Positions 11,401 to 21,516 of a stretch of 64,000 nucleotides of DNA are shown here, in pieces; position 1 is the stretch's first letter; the number at the start of each line of letters is the position of its first letter. The position numbers and the translations under genes were made by a program. The notes under the pieces are model-generated. The model saw only the letters and a program-made list of their open reading frames with translations, had not been told where the DNA came from and ran no database searches. The stretch lies in the NCBI GenBank assembly GCA_907163375.1, contig CAJQUW010016138.1:605524-669523 (forward strand), read 5' to 3'. The stretch comes from Prostheceraeus crozeri. Lineage: Eukaryota > Platyhelminthes > Polycladida > Euryleptidae.

Positions 11401-11771
11401 TTCATGTCTTTGGTAAATATATTTCTTAAGGTAAAGGTATTCTTACAAAAAAGGAAAATATATTTGATAGGATATTTACATGGGAAATAAGACAGACATT
11501 CTCTAATATGATACTAGCCTATTTTTATTAGTTAGGTTAGAGGATGACCTAGCCTATTTTTCTAACAATATCTATCTATGTATGCAGGTGCAAGTGATCT
11601 CATGCATTGTGGCTTTGGATTTTGAGTTGTAATTTTCTGTTATTTGTTTATCGAGGTTTTAATACGTCATGTACTTTGAATTGAAAGTCAATTCAGATCT
11701 GATGTATTTCATTAGAACTAAACAATACATACAGGCCAAACCCGAAAATTTACCGTTAATAAAGTAGGACT

Positions 11772-11941
11772 TAAAGGAAAACCACTCTTTACTTCCGTTT
11801 ATCTTTATTGAACATCAGCAATGCGAAATCTGGAACGGAACAAAGCTTTACGCTACTACATAAGTTTATACAATCACGCATTCAGACGATGGCAACGAAC
11901 ATAGATGCATGCATAATAACATAGGATAAGGTTATTGTTCA
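11772..11941 (-). repeat. 3' LTR of the Gypsy element
   Basis: 170 bp, identical by eye to the LTR at 16864-17033. On the coding strand it contains TTCAATAAAG, a likely polyadenylation signal, about 45 bp before its end. Confidence 0.95.
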
Positions 11942-11955
11942 TCCCCTTCCCTGTT
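11942..11955 (-). promoter_or_regulatory. polypurine tract
   Basis: The coding strand reads AACAGGGAAGGGGA immediately before the TGAACAAT start of the 3' LTR. This purine run is the expected primer for plus-strand DNA synthesis and confirms the LTR boundary. Confidence 0.85.
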
Positions 11956-12011
11956 TGTTTATGTCTTTACTATAAAAGGTCTAAACAAATATATTGGTGA
12001 AGCGCTTTTAC

Positions 12012-15000
12012 TCAGGTATGGGGTTTAACGAATGAACCGCTGGCTGAGTCATACACAAGTCGTTGCTTTCGATTACGACTTGATCGTCGTGGATGATGGG
12101 GTAAGTTAGTCACTTCGTCGTTGTCAGCCGTAAATGGGTTGATGGCGAAGGATTCTGGTCGGTTGTCCATCAGGTGATGGGTTGGAGACAGAGAGTGCGA
12201 CCGGGATGTGGGCTGGACTTTTGTAACACCTTGAGTGCCTGACGGTGGTCCAGTGTCCTCATTTGTCTGAGAGGAGGGCGACCCACTAAATGATTGGGCT
12301 TCAGTTGAATGCTGAGCATGTACCGGATAATCTTGGATGCACGGGAGGAGCGGTGCTTGGACGATCATTGAATGGGGCACAAATTTCCTTAGATAACGTC
12401 TGTTTCTGTTGGTCAATCTACCAGTCCCATCCACTTTGATAGTGTACTGATCATAGTCATGACGCTCCACTACGATGCCACTTCGATCCCACTTTGTTGG
12501 ATGGATGCCAATTTGATTTTGGAGGAACACTCGATCACCCTGGTGAAGCGGAGGAAGGGGGCGAGAGTGCTCACTGAGGCTTTCCAGCGTCTTCGCGTAT
12601 CTGGTACGCAGTGCAGCTTCTTTGGCAGCCCAGGCATCTCGCCATAGGGCTTGAAATGGAGGATGGTCACGGCCATGGGTCACGGATAGGGTTGAAGGCA
12701 TAGCGTCTCGAAGCCGGCGCCCAAACAGAATTTGTGCAGGAGAAAGGCGGCAATCAGGATCCGGTGTGTTACGCAGGGTAAGCAAGGCTCGAAGGACGGT
12801 GTCATTGTCTAAGCAGCCATTGGCTCCAATGTTGTCATTCAGGAGGCGTTTAGTTGCCTTGACCGCTAGCTCTGCTCTACCGTTTGACTGCGGATGGTAG
12901 GCGGACGATATTCTGTGGCGTATTACCCATAGTTGGAGGAAGTCTTTGGTTTCTCCTGCGGTAAATTGAGGTCCTCCGTCAGTTGATAATTCTTCAGGGA
13001 CTCCGAATGTGGCGAAGAATTTCCGTAGGCACGTTATTAGTCCTCTGGCACCTGATTCAGTTGCTCCTTCCCTGATGCGGTATATCTCAGTCCATCCCGA
13101 CAAGCGGTCTCTGATAACAAGATAGTTCCAACCACGAAACTGAAAGTAGTCAGCGAAAATGGCTTCGAAGGGAGTGGTAGGAAGTCGCGGCATCGCTGGG
13201 GGCAGACGGGCATTCGATGGGGCATTTCTATTGCAGCTATTGCATTTATCACGACGCTCTTGTATCATTCTACTTATGCCAGGCCAGAAGACGGTGGCTT
13301 GTGCTGTGGCTGTCATCGTAGAAACGCCTTGGTGGGCGGAGTGCAGAACATCTAATACGGAGGCTCGGAGGACTGGAGGGATAAGAACTCTGTCGTGGTA
13401 GAGAATAACGCCGTCCGATTCATACAGACTGTGACGGAATTCCCAAAATTCCCTCAGAGATGATGTAAGATCCTCTTTCTTTGCCGGAAATCCATTCGCC
13501 AGCATGGTCGCTAGTTCCATCATCGTTGAGTCTTTCCTGGTTTCATCTTTCACACAATTCCACGTGACTGCTCTTAGTTTCTCGAAATCTCCTTGGATGG
13601 CTGCAATCATTTCAAGCTCTTCGAGGTCCTTCTCTGTACGCATGTCGACACTGGCTAATTCATAGTGGACGATGTCAACGGGATGTCTGGAAGCGGCATC
13701 GGCAACATGATTACTGATTCCCGGCTGGTGTAGGATGTCGAAGCGCCATGGTAAAGTTCGCTGTTTGATGCGGAATAGCCTTGTGTTGGTGATTTCGTCT
13801 AGGGTCCGGTCACCAAGAAGTTTCGTTAAAGGTTTATGGTCGGTAACGACGAGGAGGTTATCGCATCCCTGAGTGAAATATTTGGTCTGCTCGAGACTCC
13901 ATGCGACCGCCAGCATTTCACCCTCGACAGGTGCGTAGCGTTTTTCGGTTGAGGACTAGAAGCGAGATCCAGCTAACGTGATTTTCCAGCCGTTGTTACA
14001 ACATCCAGGTGATGATGAAAGACAAGCACAATGCTTTTGACTCAAATAGTATCCAATACCAGATTTTGACCAATCTGTTCTAAGGCAGGTGCGACGATTG
14101 ATGTCAAAAATGGCTACACCTTGCTTGATCGCTGCTATAATCTGGTCCTTCGAGTCGTTGAAAGCGCGGTCCAGGTCTGCAGTCCATGTGAATTGAGATT
14201 TAGGGCTGAGTAGTGGCTTGAAAGGTGACATGATGTTGCGAAGCTGAGCGTAGCAGGATATTTGGTTGACTAGTCCGAACCACGATCGTATATCGGTAAT
14301 GGAAGATGGTTTAGGGAAGCTTTTGATGGCGTCAATATACTTTGGAAGAGGTTCCACGGTACTCTCAGACAATCGAAATCCTGCAAAATCTACGGTCTTA
14401 TTCGCAAATTGAAATTTCTCGGGGTTGAGGATGATGCCCGCATTGCCGACTATTTCAAGGAATTGTATAGTCCTCCACCAGTGATCATGCAGGTCAATGT
14501 CATAAAAGACTGTGTCGTCCACACATCGCTGTTTCCGGGTGAAATCAGTAATTATCTCGTCAAATCGTCGGTTGTAACCATCACCACTAGACAAGAACCC
14601 TTGTGGTGCCCTCTGGTACCGGAACCGGCCGATCGGTGTGATAAACGTAGTGAGGTGTCTATCTTCAGCATGAATCGGTACGCTGTGATATCCATTCCAC
14701 GCATCAGTTACTGTCTTCCAGGTATTCGGTGGCACGGATCTGGCAAGATGAAATGGTGATCTGGTCGAGTGAGCTTCTCTACAACAATGCTTGTTCAAGG
14801 GTGAAAGGTCAACGGTGCGTCGCGGACCTCCATCGTGCTTCCTGGTAATGACCATTCGATGGCACCATGTCGTAGGCTCACCGTGAGGGACGCGCTCTAT
14901 GACTCCTAAAGCCTCATCACGGAGAAGGTCACGTTCAACTTGTTCTTGCCAATGGATTGGGATCGTAGCGGGGGTGAAAGAGACAACTGGAACAGCGTTA

Positions 15001-15485
15001 GGTTTCACCAGAATTTTGATCGGTGGACCTTTCATGTTGGGAAGTAGTTGATGTGGGCAAGTATTAAATGTCGACGATTCATACCTTTCTAGAAGCCATT
15101 CTTTCATTTTGCTATTGTTTTCTGGAGTACAGGCGAATGGGAGGTTTCTCGGAGGTCCGGGTGGTAGCTCGCGTTTGGGACAGCTGCAGGGGCTGTCAAG
15201 ACTTGAAGGGGACAAAGTGACATTGTCTGACCTTATGTTACCAGACGCAGTTGGTTTGTGGTTGGTTTGCGAGGAACTATGTGCAGCTACTCGTCCATTC
15301 AAAGCAGCCCCCACCTGAGGAAAACTGTGAGATATTATTCCGAGTTGGATCATGGCCTCTCGGGAGAGGTAAAAGCCGTTGGCGTCCGGACTGATGTAAA
15401 CCATAGTTGCGCAACTGTATGAGCTCCCATGCTTATCGCGACCATCGAGTCTCACAAAAATAGCCCCCTCGATTTTTGGATGGAG
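12012..15485 (-). pseudogene. Gypsy pol: protease end, RT, RNase H, integrase; one internal TAG
   Basis: The minus frame 15455-13956 and the frame 13916-12012 are in register and separated only by TAG at 13956-13958, so the intact form would be about 1,150 codons. In order: RT with VDLSPLNKHC, RYQRAPQGFLSSGDGYNRRF and catalytic CVDDTVFYD; RNase H starting RTDWSKSGIGYYLSQKHC, with the TAG falling after AGSRF; its continuation YAPVEGEMLAVAWSLE and VTDHKPLTKLL; then integrase with the HHCC finger (LHSAHQGV and CNSCNRN), catalytic FADYF, STDGGPQF and HPQSNGRAE. The C-terminus is proline- and serine-rich. The TAG would remove the end of RNase H and all of integrase. Coding upstream of 15455 is open to about 15485 in a frame different from gag. 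Confidence 0.92.
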
Positions 15486-15489
15486 TGTG

Positions 15490-16833
15490 TTACTGCTGCG
15501 TCATCGCGTATCGGACAGGGATGAGATCGGCTTGTCGAAATCCATGGCGTTCAAATTCTTTCCTGGACCATAGGCAGGACTGAGCACCCGAATCGGTGAT
15601 AACTTCAACGTAAGTTGGTTGGATATGAGGACAGTGTGCATGGAAAGTGCGATAATCATCGTCTTTGGTAGTTAATCGTAGGCGCACGGTCGGGTGGGAG
15701 AGGGAGCGAGCGCGGATCCATCCAGAGTTTGAGGTGAAGATATGATGAGTCAGTTCGATCGACGTTTTTAGATTGTTGCTCTCAGTTGTGAGTGTGGCGG
15801 GCCGTTGCTGGTGAGACGGAGGAGCTGAGCCATTTACGGTGCCAATGTGCATGACAAGGCCACCAGTCTCTCCATCGGCGATGTGATCTTTTCCATTGTT
15901 GGTGTCTTGTGGCTTCTGTCGATTACGCGTGCGCGATTTGGTCTTTTTCCAGCAATCCAGGCAGAATTTGTGTGGTTTCGTGTTCCAACCTCGAGGGCCT
16001 TCTGTAAACAACTTGAAAGTCCTAGAACACTCCGGGCATTTGGCAGTCGGCGTAGTGTCCTGCGTTGGTCGCAGGGCCTTCTTTTGCTGTTTGAAACTCG
16101 AGACCGCAGCGGTCGATCCAACACTGGTCATAGCATGTCGTGCCATTTCCTTCCCTTCGATAAAGGAAATAACATCGGGTGTAGATGCCTTATCGAGATG
16201 CACCCAACCGAGAACATCCTTTTTGATATCGATGTCTGATAATCCGTCAACAACGACATCACGGACGATTATATCTGTGAAGTCTACGCTTGTAGCTGGG
16301 CTGCAACGACATGTAGCAGTATAGTTGCAGGTCGCAGCCTTGCCTTTGACTTTTGCATAGAAAGAACGAATGCTTTCGCCATGATCCTGTCTCATGAGCA
16401 ATAAGTCAGCTCTGCGGACGCTGATAGCTACAGGAATGACGGCGAGGCGTTTCATGGCAGTAAGGAGAGCAGACTCAGTGTCGTCGACGATTGTCGGATC
16501 TTCCTTCAGGAGCTGGTTGCCTAGGTCTTCATCGCAGCATTGGAATAACTGAGCTGTGACTTCAGTAGGCCGCATATCAGTGCACTTACGGAAGAGGTCC
16601 CAACGACGAGTAAAGTTGTTCCACTCCTCTTCAGAAGCATTCGGTATGAGATGAGGTCGTTCCATTTTTGGAGCCTTCTGTTTAGGGGCGGCGCTAGGAG
16701 ACGCTATAGCCATATGACCTGGGGTATGGCAAAGTTGGTGACTGTTGAAGAGTGCGATGGCGATGCCTTCGGTAGCACCGTCTATGATGATGTTGCATCC
16801 AGGGGCTTGACACTCGAGTTCAATTTTGGACAT
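15490..16833 (-). CDS. Gypsy gag with protease active site
   Basis: A 447-codon ORF starting 31 bp inside the 5' LTR. The N-terminus has a compact C-x4-C...H-x3-H zinc-finger-like pattern (CQAPGC, then HQLCH). The capsid-like part is helical (EEEWNNFTRRWDLFRKC, then RSFYAKVKGKAATC). A CPEC...CLDC pair follows near residue 280 in place of a retroviral zinc knuckle. The C-terminus carries the aspartic protease motif ITDSGAQSCLW. The ORF stops within the protease domain, which continues in the pol frame 5' of 15455 (IEGAIFVRL). Thus protease is divided between two frames, either by programmed frameshifting or by a mutation. Assembly of particles and packaging are the expected functions. Confidence 0.85.
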   Translation of the reverse strand: MSKIELECQAPGCNIIIDGATEGIAIALFNSHQLCHTPGHMAIASPSAAPKQKAPKMERPHLIPNASEEEWNNFTRRWDLFRKCTDMRPTEVTAQLFQCCDEDLGNQLLKEDPTIVDDTESALLTAMKRLAVIPVAISVRRADLLLMRQDHGESIRSFYAKVKGKAATCNYTATCRCSPATSVDFTDIIVRDVVVDGLSDIDIKKDVLGWVHLDKASTPDVISFIEGKEMARHAMTSVGSTAAVSSFKQQKKALRPTQDTTPTAKCPECSRTFKLFTEGPRGWNTKPHKFCLDCWKKTKSRTRNRQKPQDTNNGKDHIADGETGGLVMHIGTVNGSAPPSHQQRPATLTTESNNLKTSIELTHHIFTSNSGWIRARSLSHPTVRLRLTTKDDDYRTFHAHCPHIQPTYVEVITDSGAQSCLWSRKEFERHGFRQADLIPVRYAMTQQ

Positions 16834-16854
16834 GTTGCAATTTTATTGTACGCT

Positions 16855-16863
16855 GATTTCGCA
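16855..16863 (-). promoter_or_regulatory. primer-binding-site position, not tRNA-like
   Basis: The coding strand after the 5' LTR reads TGCGAAATCAGCG, which lacks the TGG start expected for tRNA priming. Its first bases, with the last LTR base, ATGCGAAATC, are the exact complement of GATTTCGCAT inside the LTR (plus strand 16913-16922). Such pairing recalls self-primed Ty3/Gypsy elements of the Tf1 type. Functional inference only. Confidence 0.45.
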
Positions 16864-17033
16864 TAAAGGAAAACCACTCTTTACTTCCGTTTATCTTTAT
16901 TGAACATCAGCAATGCGAAATCTGGAACGGAACAAAGCTTTACGCTACTACATAAGTTTATACAATCACGCATTCAGACGATGGCAACGAACATAGATGC
17001 ATGCATAATAACATAGGATAAGGTTATTGTTCA
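16864..17033 (-). repeat. 5' LTR of the Gypsy element
   Basis: 170 bp, identical to the other LTR. It should carry the promoter, but no clear TATA motif was assigned. Confidence 0.95.
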
Positions 17034-17119
17034 GGACTAAGGGCTACAGAAAACACTATTTATACCATTGCATCTTTCGAAAATTATCTATCAGGGTGCA
17101 TGCGGCCAGATAAAAGTCA

Positions 17120-17472
17120 CACGGTGTCCCGATTTCAACATTCAGACTCAAAAAATATACCATCGGCCAAACCTGTTTTTTCATGATCCATGACCCATTT
17201 GAAGTGTATAATCGCAAAAAGGAAAATTTTTTAATGCTCAGATTTTTTTAAATGGCCAATTTTCAAAATGGCGGCTATTTTCGTTATGTGTGTCCTCTTT
17301 TTTTCAACTCAACGCATTTCCGAGACAAGGTAGCCGTCATAACACTATATATTGTTGTAATGCATCCATAAAATACTTGAAGGAATTGTCAAGTACTGTC
17401 TGCATAGGTGACATATCTATTTTATGAGTACTACGTGCAAGTTTTACCACTATTTTGCAAAAATAGAAAATA
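17120..17472 (+). repeat. left terminal inverted repeat of the CACTA-like element
   Basis: Matches the complement of 20322-20676 with only scattered differences (for example the base after GTGTCCC). It includes the motif AAAATGGCGGCTATTTTCG, unusual in this AT-rich setting. Confidence 0.92.
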
Positions 17473-18106
17473 ATTTCATTCATTTATTAAATCAGAAGTT
17501 TCCCGCAGCTATTGAAATTGCAAAAGTAATTGAAGCTCAGAATCTAAGAATTTACAAATGTAGATAATGATCTTCAAAACCTATCCTTTATAGCTATCAA
17601 ATGAAATTTCAAACGTCTTTTGTCATCTCATTTATTCTATCATCGTATTTTTTTCTATGACATGTCTTATCTTCACATCTCATGTTATGTTTTGTCACCA
17701 TAATAGACCAACAAGATCATTTTTCTCAACGTCTAGAGCAGACTCGGAAAAGGCTCATTGTTTCAGATTACCGGCTACATAAAGTCATTAGTAAAGCCAC
17801 CATATAACATGCAAGTGTGATATAGAGTTTAGAGGGTAAAGAAGGTTCATTATATTCTTTACTCTTTACTTCTATAAAGATATAGAAGCCATAAAATATC
17901 TATTGTCTTGACTCGTTATGTTGAGTGCGGTAATAGCATTGCTCGATTTCTTCATTAAACTGCTAGTGCATCGTGATTGATTGAAACTGATTGATGAGTC
18001 ATACCAAAGATATCCATGGTCATACACATGTACGTTATGGCATAAATATAACATAGGAATTGAATTGTCGCTCACTGGTAAATTTTTGATTTCATTTACG
18101 ATCAAA

Positions 18107-20058
18107 ATGGCAACGGCGTTAGATGAAACACACGAAAACTACGGAAGAGAGTATGCATCGTTTGTTACCGGAAAGCGTCGAGAAATCTTTCTGCTAAAGA
18201 AATTTTTATCGTACAAGAACATTTAATTGAACACTTTGACATAGACAATCCTGATTTTCCCAGTGGCGTTTGTGGAGGTTGTCACATGCTATTACTGAAG
18301 AAAGGTAAAGGGGACAGTGTTGACTTTTTTCTACCAGATGACTACGATCCGCGACGTCAAACAAACACTCGATCCTGCAAGAAATGTGAGTGTAGAATTT
18401 GCTCTGTTGCACTGATGAGCCTACAAGATGCAGTTAAATTGAAACGGAAATCAGGCCGACCTCAAACAAATGTGATTCCACCTGTAGAACATTTCAAAAT
18501 ATGTGGACGTTGTTTTGCAAAGATCTATAGAGGAAGTAACCATTCAGTTGAAATGTGCTCTTCTAGACGGGCAAGAGTTTACAACGTTGAATCTTTGTTG
18601 GATTCCCTTTCAAAGAAAACTAAACAGCGAGTTGCAAGTAAAACCATCAACGAATCCACTTCGCTAGCCACGCTGGGAAACTGCGATCGAAGAATACCGA
18701 AGAGAAAAAGCCTAGAAAGTCCTATTATTCAGGCAAGTACTTTTACAAAAATTCAAGAAAGACTTTATTTAAGTACTCGAGAAGTAAACAAGCTATCACA
18801 AGATCTACGAAATTCTAACCCCGGAATTGTAGAACGTCGTCTTAGAGAAAAACTATTTGAACTGAATCATTCATTGGATGGATTCTTTGACCTTCGATTA
18901 CTGCCATTCAAGATCCAAAAATCTGACGACGATTCAAAAGAAGAATGGGCAGTTGTTTGTAGTGATTTGAACGTTTTCGTCGATTTTGTTCTTCGAGAAA
19001 GAGGTATTGACAATGACTCTGCTTTGATCGGCATCGATGGCGGAGGTGGTTTTATAAAATGTTGTCTTTCCATCTTCGATCCGTCAGATGGTGCAACAGG
19101 CACATCAAGGCGGTCGGAATTCAAAGATTCAGGAGTCAAACGTTGCTTCATTATTGGCATCGTTCCTGAAATACCCGAGAACTACTACAATCTGAAACAG
19201 TTGTGGATCAATGTCGGCATTCATTTGCTCAACCGGAAATTTACGATTGCCAGTGACCTAAAATTATGCAATATTTTGCTCGGTCTGATGTCACATAGCA
19301 GTGTGCATCCATGCTCATGGTGTGATATCAAAAAAGATCGACTCGATTGCAAAGGAAATCAGAGAACTCTCGGTACTTTGAGGAAACTGTTTTGGAATTA
19401 CTATGACGATGGCGCAGTGAAAGAAAAGGCAAAATATCACGGTAACGTCGTTCATCCTCCAATGTTTTGTGATAAATCCGATATCACCACAGTTATTTCT
19501 CTCGTTCCCCCACCTGAACTACATTTACTCACAGGACCGGTAAATACCATATTCTCGGCTTTGCGAAAACTTTGGCCACAGGCTGACGAGTGGTTGCTAC
19601 GCTGTGGTATCCAAAGAGAAGGCCTACATGGAGGAAGTTTCACCGGGAATGCCAGCAGGAAGTTGTTGGCGAATGTTGATGTTCTAGAGCAAATGGTTCC
19701 GAATAATCAAATTGTATTTGTTGAGGCATTCAGGTGTTTCAAAGACGTCATCGACTCATGCTATGGAAGTACTTTGGATGCTGATTATGCCACAAAAATC
19801 GAATTATTCAGGATATCTTATCAAAAGTTGAAGATCCCAATCACACCGAAGATCCATGCCGTGATTTTTCACATTACTGAGTTCTGCTCCTTCAATGGCA
19901 ACAAAGGTCTTGGGACATGGAGCGAGCAAACTTCAGAATCCGTCCATTATGATTTTCAGCGTGTGTAGGACAACTATAAAATCCGCAGCACTGAGAACAA
20001 TAACTATGGCAAACAATTGTTGTCTGCTGTATGCAGATACAATAGCTTGCATTTATGA
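18107..20058 (+). pseudogene. DDE-type transposase-like protein of the CACTA-like element
   Basis: ATG at 18107 begins MATALDETHENYGREYAS; the frame shifts once near 18180-18215, then runs from about 18215 through 560 codons from 18286, meets TAG at 19966-19968 where the family should have tryptophan (TGG), and continues in frame for 29 codons to TGA at 20056. Seen in order: zinc-type cysteines (CGGCH, CKKCECRIC, CGRC); LIGIDGGGGFIK, a probable first catalytic aspartate; SDLKLCNILLGLMSHSSVH plus PCSWC, a probable second aspartate with a CxxC; PPPELHLLTGPVN; GLHGGSFTGNASRKLL; GLGTWSEQTSESVH with candidate glutamates. I recognise the pattern from invertebrate genomes but not a named family. One stop and one indel separate it from a complete ORF. 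Confidence 0.75.
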
Positions 20059-20321
20059 ATTTTCCAATTATAAATGAAGTTCGTTTTAGCACCTGGTAGT
20101 GTGGCTTGGTAGAATTAACTTGTTAATCTTGTTATTGAAACATGTCTTCTCTGAGCAAAATTTGGATAAAAAAGTCTTCTCTCTCATCCTGTAATATGAT
20201 TTGATACTCGAATACTGAATGGTCAGTACTTCTTCCGATAGATAATGCAAATGTAGCATGCTTCATGCATCGTGTATGGCTATAGCGAAATCTTTCATTG
20301 CATGAAAAAACAGACTCAAAA

Positions 20322-20676
20322 ATATTTTCTATTTTTGCAAAATAGTGGTAAAACTTGCACGTAGTACTCATAAAATAGATATGTCACCTATGCAGACAGT
20401 ACTTGACAATTCCTTCAAGTATTTTATGGATGCATTACAACAATATATAGTGTTATGACGGCTACCTTGTCTCGGAAATGCGTTGAGTTGAAAAAAAGAG
20501 GACACACATAACGAAAATAGCCGCCATTTTGAAAATTGGCCATTTAAAAAAAATCTGAGCATTAAAAAATTTTCCTTTTTGCGATTATACACTTCAAATG
20601 GGTCATGGATCATGAAAAAACAGGTTTGGCCGATGGTATATTTTTTGAGTCTGAATGTTGAAATGGGGACACCGTG
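20322..20676 (+). repeat. right terminal inverted repeat of the CACTA-like element
   Basis: Inverted partner of 17120-17472. The outermost bases are GGACACCGTG, followed by the TCA duplication. Confidence 0.92.
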
Positions 20677-20679
20677 TCA

Positions 20680-21179
20680 GTAAATTTTGCGAGTCAAAAA
20701 GGTTAGATAAATCGGGCAAAAATTATGAATAGTCTTGATAGGACGATCAGATAATGGTCAGATAAATTGCATAACGAAAAGTCACAAACACCCTGCGTAT
20801 GATTCAGATATCTCAAATTTTAACTCTTCCATTCAATTAAGAACTTGAGTAATGTCATGTTGTTATAGCACTATACTTATAATTGTTGTAGGTAAGCCTA
20901 TAACTGCATGTATATGTCTGCAATAATTTTTATTGGCACAATATTTGATCAAACTGAATCTGGAATGCAAACACTTACAATCAGTGCCGGTCCCCCTGAA
21001 TTGATGCGGTTAGCATAAATGTTGCTCCTGAATGCTTTCCTGCATTATTGTAAGCCGTTCTATATGTCGTTCTATATGTGAACGATAATATGAATAAAAA
21101 TACTTTGATGATACTTGAAATAAGTTTAGATAAGTTTTGTTAATGCTGCAAAGTTACATGTTTCTAATTTGCTTTCCAG
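20680..21179. other. intron sequence ending in a splice acceptor
   Basis: No repeat or gene was recognised. It ends with a pyrimidine-rich acceptor, TTTGCTTTCCAG at 21168-21179, which precedes the DUF4806-like exon. Confidence 0.55.
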
Positions 21180-21516
21180 AGATTTCTGCAAAAGTGTGGC
21201 AGTTCACTCGAATTTCAAAGATAAGTGCATCAAATTTTTTACGCTTTTGGGTGGAAGAACAACAAAGGAAGCCGTCGGAAGATTTATAGACGAGCTGATG
21301 CCGGTTGAAACTCAACGGCAATTCAATAGACTGAAAAACCGGCATAAATTCAAGGACATTGAAGATATTCTGTTGAAGCCGGTTTTACTTACATTTCTGT
21401 CCACCAACCACAAAGACATTGAAGATTGCATAGCAACTCATTTAACCAATTCACGTGACCGAGCAGGTGGGCGGAAGAAAAGGACTTTGGCAAACAATAA
21501 CGTAGAACCGTTATGA
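21180..21516 (+). pseudogene. terminal exon with the DUF4806-like domain
   Basis: From the acceptor at 21179 the frame reads DFCKSVAVHSNFKDKCIKFF, then LLGGRTTKEAVGRFIDELMP, then KFKDIEDILLKPVLLTFLS, and ends with a basic tail and TGA at 21514. This is the DUF4806 pattern: a helix before a GG turn, a conserved hydrophobic helix, then the F-K-D core. The AG of the donor exon at 9152 plus the A at 21180 rebuild one arginine codon, so phase and frame agree across a 12,027-bp intron. This exon itself has no lesion; the gene is classed as broken because of stops in upstream exons. DUF4806 proteins have no known function and are often linked to transposons. Confidence 0.68.

Larger units (their letters stand above)
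9322..11504 (+). mobile_element. Crypton-like tyrosine-recombinase element
   Basis: An exact 20-bp inverted repeat, AGAGAATGTCTGTCTTATTT at 9322-9341 and its complement at 11485-11504, brackets a tyrosine recombinase ORF (9469-11002) and a second, longer AT-rich palindrome at 11097-11400. A further match (TGTAAGAAT-ACCT) lies just inside each end. No reverse transcriptase is present, which separates it from DIRS and Ngaro elements. Typical Cryptons lack terminal inverted repeats, so these ends may be real or may be a chance nested repeat; I saw no target duplication. Confidence 0.65.
11767..17038 (-). mobile_element. Ty3/Gypsy LTR retrotransposon with both LTRs, minus strand
   Basis: Two identical 170-bp LTRs (11772-11941 and 16864-17033) enclose gag and pol on the minus strand. 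The 5-bp duplications GGACT lie at 11767-11771 and 17034-17038. On the coding strand each LTR starts TGAACAATAACC and ends TTTCCTTTA, so it is TG...TA, not TG...CA. A polypurine tract abuts the 3' LTR. The RT has CVDD in place of YVDD. Identical LTRs point to a young insertion, yet the coding part has a frame change in the protease and a TAG in RNase H. It lies in the 12-kb intron. Confidence 0.95.
17117..20679 (+). mobile_element. CACTA-like DNA transposon with ~350-bp TIRs and TCA duplication
   Basis: The ends CACGGTGTCC (17120) and GGACACCGTG (ending 20676) open near-perfect inverted repeats of about 350 bp (17120-17472 and 20322-20676). TCA flanks each side at 17117-17119 and 20677-20679. 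CAC-starting termini and a 3-bp duplication fit CACTA (EnSpm). The 3,557-bp body encodes one transposase-like protein on the plus strand. The TIRs agree at nearly every position by eye, so the copy is young. It lies 81 bp from the Gypsy 5' LTR inside the same intron. Confidence 0.85.

Noticed and set aside
12459-16866. Plus-strand ORFs across the Gypsy element, such as 14409-14759 and 15896-16324
   Set aside because: They are antisense to well-supported gag and pol frames and have no recognisable domains.
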